A stretch of DNA of 47,393 nucleotides from Mesostigma viride (Eukaryota > Streptophyta > Mesostigmatophyceae > Mesostigmatales > Mesostigmataceae), in contig RPFO01002298.1 in assembly GCA_009746045.1 (NCBI GenBank), positions 1 through 47,393 of the forward strand, in the 5' to 3' direction. Positions within the stretch are counted from its first letter, which is position 1, and each line of letters opens with the position of its first letter. Shown here piece by piece: positions 1-27,959 of the stretch. Under the pieces are notes generated by a model, which saw only the letters and a program-made list of their open reading frames with translations, ran no database searches and was not told where the DNA came from. Made by a program: the position numbers and the translations under genes.

Positions 1-856
1 AATAAATGTTCAAAGCCCGAATTAACGCTAACAAGAGATACCACGACAAAACTTCTATACAACATGCACTTTTATAAATTCATCGAGAATCAATAAATTA
101 CGGAGGTGAGATGGGCAATTGGGCATGTGCACAACATAAGTAAAAACCCGAAAAAAGAAGAGTACCCTGAAGAAATTAATAGGAATCTGACACGGACTTC
201 CAAGGATCACGCCAGCTGCACACTGAAGATACAACTAACCTTACATCACAAAACTACGACACGCAGCAACATCGCCATGCCGGCCCACCATGCAGGCCTG
301 GGAGGGATCCACTAGACCGCATGGGTTGCATTAGTTAAATATGTATGGGGGGCCCACAATCAATCTACAATACCCATGCCAAATTTTATTACTTGAGGAG
401 ACGCCATTTCAACAAATACATGACAATTGATGCTCATTGTGAATGCGTTTCCACATGAAATCATTACCATTTCATGCAATTTGGTCACTGGTGCGCTTTC
501 CGCGTGCACTTTTCATTACTAGATTGCTTAAATTTATTAAAATTTATTAAAATTTATTAACATTTATTAAAATTTATTCAAGTCGGGGTAAAATTGGCTG
601 TTTTTGTCATAGTGTCATGCACTCGGAGGGTAAGCAAGTGAGACAAGTTGTAGATTATTTACAATTGCACAACCCTCTCCACGACCCCGCTAGTTCTATT
701 TATAGAACGAATTATAATTATTGCCAAAATTGTGCACAAGCCTGTGCACAACCCAACCAGTAATTCCCACTTGAACTTTGAATATTCAAGTGAATGCTCT
801 GGAGACAGATGTACAGATCGATCTTTACAAATGTACACGAGTTCAGATCAAGCTAT
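1..856. other. AT-rich non-coding flank with a short tandem repeat
   Basis: No coding region is convincing here. Around 530-582 there is a short tandem repeat of an 11-12 base unit resembling AAATTTATTAA. The rest is low-complexity AT-rich DNA downstream of the large minus-strand gene, so it would contain that gene's 3' flank. Confidence 0.5.
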
Positions 857-20279
<19,423 letters not shown>

Positions 20280-20579
20280 TTTCTGTGCTGCCGCTGCAGC
20301 TTCCGACGGCGCGGAAGGGCCGGCGGCGGGAGGGGGCAACACCGGTGGCGGCGGAGAGCCCGGCGGCGGGGGCGCCGGCGGAGGGGAACGCGGGTGGTTG
20401 TGCGTACAAGCACGCTGTGACACGCAGACGACAAAGAAGAAATCCGCCGAATATGTTAGCAAGCGGTGCGGTGCAGCACACACACCTGACAAAGCTAATA
20501 GGTCAACCCTTAAAACCGTGTCCAACTGCCCGCTATAAAAACCGGGCAATGGTCACTTTCCATGATAATGTCCACAAAC

Positions 20580-21059
20580 CAACCTAATAGTTAGTTATGG
20601 TCCATTATAGGACACAAGCACACACATATATTCACCACCTTGGGGGTCATGTCATTGGTCATATTGCAATGTCCTATGGGTGCCAAATATAGCACCCCCT
20701 GACAGAAAGGAAGCTAGTAAAGGGCTCATGAACACCAAGGTTGCATGTGGAGGAGCAGGGACCCAGCTGCAAGCTCTAACAATAAATGCCCACTACAAAT
20801 AGCGGACAGTTTGCTTTGTGACACCTGCTAGCATTACAAAGCTCAATTCTCATCCCGTAGCAACAAAAATGTAATGTCCGCTGTAAATATCACTCAAAAC
20901 GGCTAAAGGGTTAAAACGAAGTTGTAGTTGTTTTGCGGCATCAAGTTTCAAAGTACGTACTGGGATACCCTTCGCCAGCCTGCTTGGCATCCAGGATAAG
21001 ATCTTGGAACCAGTAAGGGGGCTTCGCTTGCTGCGGCAGATGGTGCAATCCATTGTGAT
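20580..21059. other. Intergenic stretch, no gene seen
   Basis: Moderately AT-rich DNA with no supported ORF, RNA or repeat that I can recognise. Confidence 0.4.
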
Positions 21060-21061
21060 CT

Positions 21062-21560
21062 GCGCGCAAAACATACACAAACAACCAAACCCTCATAGGT
21101 TGAGCAATCCACAAAATCATGCCATTACTGTAACAACATGGGCAAAGCATACACAAACGAACAACCATCATAGATTGAGCTAACAATCCAGAAAATCATG
21201 CCATTACTGTAACAACATGGGCAAAGCATACACAAACGAACAACCATCATAGATTGAGCTAGCAATCCACAACATTATGCCATTACTGTAACAACATGGG
21301 CAAAGCATACACAAACGAACAACCATCATAGATTGAGCTAGCAATCCACAACATCATGCCATTACTGTAACAACATGGGCAAAGCATACACAAACGAACA
21401 ACCATCATAGATTGAGCTAGCAATCCACAACATCATGCCATTACTGTAACAACATGGGCAAAGCATACACAAACGAACAACCATCATAGATAGAGCAATC
21501 CACAACATCATGCCATTAATGTAATAACATGGGCAAAACATACACAAACAAATAGCCATG
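21062..21560. repeat. 79-bp tandem repeat, about six copies
   Basis: The segment GCCATTACTGTAACAACATG recurs at 21,121, 21,200, 21,279, 21,358 and 21,437, then in diverged form at 21,512. Units are nearly identical in the middle and decay at both ends. Confidence 0.95.
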
Positions 21561-21732
21561 ATAGGGCATTAAGAGAATAGCCATGATTGGGGCAATAAGA
21601 GAATTTTTTTGTTCAATTCAATGATCACAATTTATGCACACAGTCGATGCATTCATAAATGAGGCAGGTTCTTCCGAAAATTGGCTCCGTCGTAGAGTGT
21701 CAACGGCCAACTTGCAAACACGCACGTTACAT

Positions 21733-22150
21733 GATATACATACCTAGTCATTATGGTCCTATACAAACGCCAGAAGGGCCTAATACCGGTTTAATTGGAT
21801 CTTTAGCTACGCATAGTAAAGTAAATGAATATGTTTTCCTGTCCTTTTTATACATTACAAAAAAATCAAGTAATTAAAAGTGAAATACCTATTCTTATAC
21901 CTCCAGATCAACAAGATCAATTTAAATTCGCCCCAGAATATTTATTACTTTCTTGTTACTCTAGTGTTGAAAATAATTATGTTCCTGTGCGATATAAACC
22001 AGAATTTAGTAGTAAAGCAGAAGAAGTCGATTATTTGGGGATTTCTCTAACGCAAGCTTCAATAGCTACTTCATTTATTCCCTTGGTGGAACATGATGAT
22101 GCAAACCGAGCATTAATGGGTTGTAATATGCAAAGACAAGCAGTTCCATG
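21733..22150 (+). pseudogene. rpoB: Plastid rpoB fragment in nuclear DNA (NUPT)
   Basis: RNA polymerase beta-subunit motifs are readable: [20 protein letters not shown], then [24 protein letters not shown] and NMQRQAVP at the right edge. It is AT-rich, unlike the genes around it. The conserved residues between HYG and PI are missing (9 bp), and a frameshift near 21,830 separates the two parts. Both edges stop abruptly in non-rpoB sequence, and no promoter or full gene is present. This is a transferred, dead plastid DNA fragment. Confidence 0.85.
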
Positions 22151-22387
22151 ACACCAAGGTTGAGACTTACATGCATGGGACAAGAAAAACCTTGTTGCAA
22201 GGGTTGAAACAATAACGGAATTGTATGACCACAGACACATAAAATGGAAGGCTTGCTCAGTATTATTATTTACCCATCAATCAATTTTAAAGGCAAGGAA
22301 ATGTTGAAATACGGACGACCGTCCCAAGTTCGCCAGCATTAACAAAAGCATTTCTGTGACAAGAACAGTGGGCGACCATTCCCATTA

Positions 22388-23170
22388 TTATCTTTTCCTC
22401 GTTTGTTTCTTCCCCTTCCCGGACTCGTATTCATAAGCGACGTCCGCCATCCCCAAACGATGCAAAATTTTGTTGGAGCTCTGCATCTTCTCCAACAGTT
22501 CTTGATCCGATTCCTCCTTTGCACGACGCGCTTCCTCTGCCTTCGCCTTTGCGGCCTCCACATCTGCATCTATATCCGCCTTCACCACCATCCTGATCAA
22601 ACGGTCCCGCTCCTCAGGCCTCTTCGGCAGTCCCACCGGCTCTGCGGCAAGAAGAAGCTCCAAAATATCCTTGTGCAGTCTTTGTGCTTCCACAAATCCT
22701 AGCTGCGTCATCAAGGTGTACGCGCATTCCCGCGCCACACCCTGCAAGGAATCCCCCATGGTAACGTTATGCCCATGAGCAAACCCGTACGCGCTGTCCC
22801 CCTCTTCCAAAATCTCGAGTCCCTGCCTGTCGAGGCGCACCAGCTCAACTTTCCGTTCCCCAGTGTGCGTTGCCGTGAAGTGGAGGACCGAGCGTGTCAT
22901 TCCGGTCTTCCCCATCAACATCTGCAAACTTGCTACGTATGCGATCCCACGAGCGCACACGTCCTCCAACTTCTCGGCAAAAGGTAGATGTGTCTTGCAA
23001 TACACATCCAATCCCTCCAGTGGTCTATCACATCTAAGAAATCCACACCCCCCGTATGGATCCTTGGCATGTTGGTACTCGAGGTCGTGCTCTTGTAGGA
23101 ACTTATAATGTTCCGCGCACAGTCCCTCGACCCTTACGGGCTCCGTACAGATTTTGCATTTCGTTGCCAT
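22388..23170 (-). CDS. Cys/His-rich hypothetical protein with coiled-coil tail
   Basis: Start chosen at ATG 23,170 (MATKCKICTEP); an in-frame ATG at 23,221 is possible. About 260 residues. There are two Cys/His boxes near the N-terminus: CKIC-x8-LCAEH, then GCGFLRC-x10-YCKTH, both of C-x2-6-C-x7-11-C-x2-H type and probably zinc-binding. A mixed alpha/beta middle is followed by a charged Ala/Glu/Lys helix (about 195-240) and a basic end, GKGKKQTRKR. The architecture resembles the gene at 24,592-25,374. The family is not recognised. It is one of a run of minus-strand genes. Confidence 0.65.
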   Translation of the reverse strand: MATKCKICTEPVRVEGLCAEHYKFLQEHDLEYQHAKDPYGGCGFLRCDRPLEGLDVYCKTHLPFAEKLEDVCARGIAYVASLQMLMGKTGMTRSVLHFTATHTGERKVELVRLDRQGLEILEEGDSAYGFAHGHNVTMGDSLQGVARECAYTLMTQLGFVEAQRLHKDILELLLAAEPVGLPKRPEERDRLIRMVVKADIDADVEAAKAKAEEARRAKEESDQELLEKMQSSNKILHRLGMADVAYEYESGKGKKQTRKR

Positions 23171-23396
23171 CTGCGCAATTGCCATGAGTCCCATACAGCA
23201 GCCATTGTATAACAGGGGCAATGAGCACCGTCAGAACCCCCTCTGGCGTCTTTCTCACACAATTCTCAATCTAGTCTTTTTGTGCAATAATTGTTGGTTC
23301 AAAGAAGGTCCGTTCAAAGAAGTTTTATGAGACAAAATAAATTAGTTTCAATTACACGGATCAGATTAATCAAATCATATTTTCTCCGTCTCTTTC

Positions 23397-23981
23397 TTAC
23401 TGAGCAATTCTGTCCATCCTGCCCCTCTTTGCCGGCTTCTCATCAATCTCCTCATCAAAATCACACACACGTCTAATCTGCTGTCTAATCTGCTCTACCA
23501 ACCCCCCCTTGCGCATCAGGTCTTTCACCTCCCCCTTCAAGAGCGCTGTCACGAGTCGCGCGCACTCATACGCGGACTCCGTGGCCATGTCCCTTCCCAT
23601 ATCATGCCACACTTTGGCCGTTGGACAGTCGGGATGGTCTCCCATGTAAGCCCACACATGCCTTGGCGGCTTGTCCTTACCGCCTATCCCCTCTCCAGGT
23701 CGCATCTGTCCCACCTCCTCTATCACCCACTCTGCATCACGCAGCATGAATCGAGGCTTCTTGTCAACATAGTACAAGACCAAAACCATGTTGTTGGGCC
23801 AAGGCTTCCACTTTTTCGTGACGATGTGACGGTCAATCGTCATCAGCCCGCTCTCGATTTCGGCAAACAACGCCCCCCATACGTCAGAATGCTTGGGACA
23901 GAACCACTCGCTTTCCGTCGGCACTCCTTCCCATTGACAATCCGGATGTTCGCATCGAATGGGGTCATCGAATGGGGTCAT
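23397..23981 (-). CDS. Cys/His-rich hypothetical protein
   Basis: Start chosen at ATG 23,981 (MTPFDDP); the frame stays open to 24,038, but that would start inside a palindrome copy. About 194 residues. One box, RCEHPDCQWEG...WFCPKH, is of C-x4-C-x12-C-x2-H type. It is followed by a hydrophobic strand (NMVLVLYYVD), a Gly/Lys loop, a C-terminal helix and a basic end (KPAKRGRMDRIAQ). Palindrome copies lie 54 and 89 bp upstream. Function unknown. It is probably related in layout to its two neighbours. Confidence 0.6.
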   Translation of the reverse strand: MTPFDDPIRCEHPDCQWEGVPTESEWFCPKHSDVWGALFAEIESGLMTIDRHIVTKKWKPWPNNMVLVLYYVDKKPRFMLRDAEWVIEEVGQMRPGEGIGGKDKPPRHVWAYMGDHPDCPTAKVWHDMGRDMATESAYECARLVTALLKGEVKDLMRKGGLVEQIRQQIRRVCDFDEEIDEKPAKRGRMDRIAQ

Positions 23982-24034
23982 CTGTGCACATCGATATTTT
24001 TTACACCACCCGCAAACGCACGCATTCAGCAGGG

Positions 24035-24083
24035 TCAACGGCCGTTGGCCCTGTTAAATTCCACACACCCCAACGGCCGTTGG
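24035..24083. promoter_or_regulatory. Two palindrome copies upstream of the 23.4 kb gene
   Basis: TCAACGGCCGTTGG at 24,035-24,048 and CCAACGGCCGTTGG at 24,070-24,083, within 110 bp of the next start codon. The regulatory role is inferred. Confidence 0.4.
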
Positions 24084-24175
24084 CCTTAGACGCACAAAAC
24101 TTGACACCATCAGGCGATTTTTTCCAAATGATTCTTCTTTATTAAATAAATTTACATTCATCCTAAAATCACATT

Positions 24176-24520
24176 CTAGTCAACATCCTCCCCATCTTTA
24201 GTGGGTTGCATTCGACCCCAATTGTCGTTCATAAAACTGACCAAAACATGAGCCGGAGTCCCCACATCCTCCTCACGCCTCAATTTACGCAATACACCTT
24301 TAGCAATTCCACCATACCCATCAACCTCCGACATCATCATGCCCACGCCATCAAGACGTTCAGCGTGCAATTGCCCGTCCTCTTCGAGAACCAGATCGGG
24401 CAGGTCTTCCAGTTCGGCCTCCACAATCTCTATCAGGTTTTCCTTTGTAGTCTCCCCCCCTTCCTTTCCTTCTTTTCCGCACTCCATCCTACACCCTGCC
24501 CCTGCACAACCGACGTCCAT
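24176..24520 (-). CDS. Small acidic hypothetical protein (114 aa)
   Basis: ATG at 24,520 opens MDVGCAGAGCRMECGKEG. A Leu/Glu-rich helical middle (IEIVEAELEDLPDLVLEE) and an acidic end follow. A palindrome copy at 24,565-24,578 lies 45 bp upstream of the ATG. No family is recognised. It could also be a truncated relative of the neighbouring genes. Confidence 0.5.
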   Translation of the reverse strand: MDVGCAGAGCRMECGKEGKEGGETTKENLIEIVEAELEDLPDLVLEEDGQLHAERLDGVGMMMSEVDGYGGIAKGVLRKLRREEDVGTPAHVLVSFMNDNWGRMQPTKDGEDVD

Positions 24521-24591
24521 GGCAAGTTAAGAAACGGACTCAGCTCACAGGACATTTTGCAAGTCCAACGGCCGTTGGCGACCAAAAACAC

Positions 24592-25374
24592 CTAGTCGCA
24601 TGCATTCCTTGCTCTCTCCACCAAAGCAGAGGCCAGGACGACCCTTTCCACGACCTTTTCAATTTCCTCCCCCTCAGCATCAGCAACAACGGTCATGGCA
24701 AATCGGGCTTGGCGCTTAACCCCCGATGCCAGAACGGCAGCCATCTCCACACGAGTTTTTGACACTTCAACAGGTACAGGCAATTCGCCGACCGCAAAAG
24801 TAAGCCTTGCGAGGTGCGGGACCCACCAATCACCTTCCAAAAATCCGCAACCCCATCCAATCATGAAATACAACAACAGGTCTGCGCCCATGGCGCCTGC
24901 GATATCCAAGTCGTCATGCGAAACAATCGCATGCACGTCATCCTCCGAGCACAGCATCCATGTAAAAACGGCGTCCCCGAAACCTTGGCAGTAGGCATAC
25001 GAGTCAAAGTCAGGGTGATTCAACATCCATTCCCGCGACCGGACCGCCATTCTTTCCAGACTTCCAGCACCGTCCACCTCAAAACTCAGGACAAGAGGTC
25101 CTTCACCAGCACTGGACTCGCCATTCACAAACAACAAGCCTCCTTTGATCACCTCTTGCATCTCCCCTGACAACTTGGCGTGTCCATCACAAAAAGGCAT
25201 GCAATCCGTCCCGAATGGAAGCTGGCAATCCCGGGCGATACATCCCCCCTTTTTTGCAAACAAATCCTTCACCCTCCCTGCCATTCCCGTTCGCACGCTG
25301 ACATGACGCACGCACAAGTCATCCCCTCCTGCTCTCGCTTCCTGGCACCACGCAACCGTGCATTTGACCGCCAT
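24592..25374 (-). CDS. Cys/His-rich hypothetical protein
   Basis: Start chosen at ATG 25,374 (MAVKCTVAWC), because the same leader precedes the ATG of the paralogous cassettes at 25.86 and 26.74 kb. About 260 residues. There are two Cys/His boxes: KCTVAWC-x10-LCVRH and GCIARDC-x9-FCDGH. A hydrophobic alpha/beta domain follows, then a C-terminal helix rich in Val/Glu. A palindrome copy at 25,414-25,427 sits 40 bp upstream. The boxes are likely zinc knuckles. Function unknown. Confidence 0.65.
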   Translation of the reverse strand: MAVKCTVAWCQEARAGGDDLCVRHVSVRTGMAGRVKDLFAKKGGCIARDCQLPFGTDCMPFCDGHAKLSGEMQEVIKGGLLFVNGESSAGEGPLVLSFEVDGAGSLERMAVRSREWMLNHPDFDSYAYCQGFGDAVFTWMLCSEDDVHAIVSHDDLDIAGAMGADLLLYFMIGWGCGFLEGDWWVPHLARLTFAVGELPVPVEVSKTRVEMAAVLASGVKRQARFAMTVVADAEGEEIEKVVERVVLASALVERARNACD

Positions 25375-25695
25375 CTGCGACCACCAACACCGTTTGATAC
25401 ACATTTCTCACCGTCAACGGCCGTTGGCTTGACACAACAAGAATGATTTATTACGCGCACGAAAATCACACCATTTTCCAGCCTCCAACGGCCGTTGGCG
25501 CACGAAAAATGCACGAAAACAATTTTTATTATGCATTTATTGATTACATCCATAGTGCCCAACTTTCCAGCTGCCAACGGCCGTTGGCGCAGAGAAAATC
25601 AAACCCTAATTTGCAGGTTCCAACGGCCGTTGGCGCAAAGAAAATCAAACCCTAATTTGCAGGTTCCAACGGCCTTTGGCGCAAGAAAATCACAC
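25375..25695. repeat. Intergenic palindrome cluster and first copy of a duplicated leader
   Basis: CCAACGGCCGTTGG or close variants at 25,414, 25,485, 25,574, 25,620 and 25,666. The block from about 25,387 to 25,600 is a near copy of 25,876-26,100 and, more diverged, of 26,755-27,000. It includes the ATTATGCATTTATTGATTAC segment. Confidence 0.85.
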
Positions 25696-25862
25696 AAAAG
25701 AGACCTTTCACCCTCCTTGGGCTTAAAATCCAGCTTAATGTCCGGCAGAAGCCTGAGCGCGCTCTTAACCACTCCCAGAAGCCTGTCTTCCAAGTCGCCA
25801 CGCTTTTGTTTCCATTCGGTAATATCGATCCACTCGCCCCCCTTCGTCCTGTAGAACGACAT
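25690..25862 (-). pseudogene. Truncated duplicate of the 26.1-26.7 kb gene
   Basis: ATG at 25,862 opens MSFYRTKGGEWI. The sequence matches the first 45 or so residues of the downstream paralogue through KPKEGERSLL, with a 12-residue insertion, then runs into a family A palindrome unit. It looks like a partial tandem duplication of about 912 bp offset. Confidence 0.75.
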
Positions 25863-25869
25863 CTGCAAA

Positions 25870-26110
25870 CCACCGACAGCGTTTGATATACATTTCTCAC
25901 CGTCAACGGCCGTTGGCTTGAAAAAACTCTTAACAACAAAATGATTACGCGCACGAAAATCACACCATTTTCCAGCCTCCAACGGCCGTTGGCGCAGGAG
26001 CAATGCACGAAAAAAATTTTTATTATGCATTTATTGATTACATCCATAGTGCCACGTGGCGAATCACACCCAACTTTCCAGCTGCCAACGGCCGTTGGCG
26101 CAAAGAAAAT
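25870..26110. repeat. Second copy of the duplicated leader with palindromes
   Basis: Palindrome copies at 25,903, 25,979 and 26,085, embedded in sequence nearly identical to the blocks near 25.4-25.6 kb. Confidence 0.85.
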
Positions 26111-26123
26111 CACACCCAACACT

Positions 26124-26741
26124 TCAGTCGCATAATCGATTCGCGTCAGTCACGCACTCGAACTTGTACTCCTGCCCCAACGCGGACATCACCTCACGAA
26201 CCGCTTTCTCAAACTCGTCAACACCGTCGGGTCCCCACTCATGCACGTATTCCCTCAACCAGAACATGCAATCTCCAGCAGACACGAACAGCCGGTCGAT
26301 GATCAGGTCAGTGTGATGCTTGAAGTACTTGCCGTCCTTCAAGATGACCCATTCGAACCGTCCCACCTCCCCTAAACCCTTAAACCCTTCTCCCCTATCA
26401 TATGGCCGCGTCATCGGTATCCAACTTTCATTACCATCAGCATCGATCGACTGAAAACAAATTGGGCTGGGTATTGATGGATCATAGGGCCTTATAGCAC
26501 CACACCTCACAAGCACCTCCTCAAATGGCTCTACGGTCGGCTTTGGGAGTCCCCGACCCTCGATATTGAAAACAAGAGCCGCGGCCTTCGCGACATCCGG
26601 TCTCAAAAGAGACCTTTCACCCTCCTTGGGCTTAAAATCCAGCTTAATGTCCGGCAGAAGCCTGAGCGCGCTCTTAACCACTCCCAGAAGCCTGTCTTCC
26701 AAGTTGATCCACTCGCCCCCCTCCGTCCTGTAGAACGTCAT
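26124..26741 (-). CDS. Hypothetical protein, about 205 aa
   Basis: Start at ATG 26,741 (MTFYRTEGGEW), directly after a leader GGTTGCAG shared with two neighbours. Features: N-terminal helix EDRLLGVVKSALRLL, central conserved-looking GRFEWVILKDGKYFKHHTD, and a C-terminal helix. It lacks the Cys/His boxes of its neighbours. A palindrome copy at 26,782-26,795 lies about 40 bp upstream. A degraded copy of its 3' end occurs at 27,018-27,120 behind the MYND gene. Function unknown. Confidence 0.6.
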   Translation of the reverse strand: MTFYRTEGGEWINLEDRLLGVVKSALRLLPDIKLDFKPKEGERSLLRPDVAKAAALVFNIEGRGLPKPTVEPFEEVLVRCGAIRPYDPSIPSPICFQSIDADGNESWIPMTRPYDRGEGFKGLGEVGRFEWVILKDGKYFKHHTDLIIDRLFVSAGDCMFWLREYVHEWGPDGVDEFEKAVREVMSALGQEYKFECVTDANRLCD

Positions 26742-26754
26742 CTGCAACCCACCG

Positions 26755-27125
26755 ACACCGTTTGATATACATTTCTCACCGTCAACGGCCGTTGGCTTGA
26801 AAAAACAACAAGAATTTTAAGATTTATTACGCGCACAAAGCACACACTAGTTTTCAGTCTCCAACGGCCGTTGGCGCACGAAAAATGTTTTATTATGCAT
26901 TTATTAATTACATCCATGGTGCCACGTGGCAAACCACACCCTACTTCCGGGTGCGAAGAAAATCAAACGCTAATTTGCAAGTTCCAACGGCCGTTGGCGC
27001 AAGAAAATCACACCCAAAATGCCTTCAGTCGCAGAATCCATTCCCCTCACGCAGTCGAACAGGGGTACTGTTCCCCCAGCGCGGACATCGCCTCACAAAT
27101 CGCCCTTGGGTACGATTCAGTCCCA
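26755..27125. repeat. Third duplicated leader plus remnant of a gene 3' end
   Basis: Palindrome copies at 26,782, 26,861 and 26,984. From about 27,018 to 27,120 the minus strand reads a degraded version of the 3' end of the 26.1 kb gene (AMSALGEQY versus VMSALGQEY). Confidence 0.7.
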
Positions 27126-27916
27126 TCAAAAAACCTTGAACATTTCACCTTTGAACTTGAAATGCACTTCACCCCCCATCCGAATTGCAAGTCCGGCCAA
27201 ATTGACACCAGACCAGCTGTCTGTAACGTCGCCGTGCATAGTGCTGAGAGACTTTCTCGCCTCACGATACTTGTTACACCACTTCTTGTGTTCCTCCCAG
27301 TCCGCACGCTGGCATTCGGCAGCACAATACCGGACGTCTCGACAACCCCCGCACTTGCGGTGGACACCCTCCATCACAGAGCACGCCTTATTCGAGCAAC
27401 ACTTTGGAAGCGAGCCGAGCATCGGCCCTCCCACCCCCGGGAGAACGATCATCCGTGAAAACGTCAATTTCACGGACTCGGAATTCCCGAATGTAAAATG
27501 GAAACCTTCAAACCCCCCCCCTCTACTCTCGCCGATACGGTCAATCTCGGCTGCGCCTCACTCGCGTCTGGAAATTTCCCCCACTGGTCTTTCTCCCACT
27601 GGTCCCACCCAACCTTTCCGACATACGACACCAAAAGTCGAAACTCGACGTCTCGATTGAGTGGAACCCGATCCGCCGGCGTGGGCTTGTAGAATCCGCC
27701 AGCCAAGGCGAAGTACATGTCCAGCAACTGGAGATTAATCTGTCGTCCTACTGAGGCGAACGAGTCATACACGACCAAAACCGCAAACTGGCGACCCAGG
27801 CGCTTCTCGTGCTGCCGTACCCATCCGTGGATCTCGCGAGCCCGGTTAAGTACGTTTGCTGCCACGCAGGCAATCGCAGCGCGGGTCGAAGATTCCAGCT
27901 CGCCCGTCTCCGCCAT
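27126..27916 (-). CDS. MYND-finger protein (one frameshift)
   Basis: ATG at 27,916 (MAETGELESSTRAA). The N-terminal domain (about 147 residues) has GRQFAVLVVYDSF and EFRLLVSYVG. A one-base loss in nine C at 27,513-27,521 shifts the frame into a C-terminal MYND zinc finger: CCSNKAC, then CGGCRDVRYCAAECQRADWEEHKKWC. MYND fingers bind proteins rather than DNA. It is a paralogue of the gene at 32,721-33,496, with the same two-part layout. A palindrome copy (GAACGGCCGTTGG) is about 55 bp upstream. Confidence 0.75.
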
Positions 27917-27959
27917 CCCTCCCCTGCGCCAATTGGCACGTGCGTAATACGTAAGTAAT

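Noticed and set aside
22388-27916. Integron-like cassette array (small same-strand genes separated by a palindromic site)
   Set aside because: The same palindrome occurs in introns and satellites, no tyrosine integrase is visible, and the genes are eukaryotic in type. The resemblance is only of layout.
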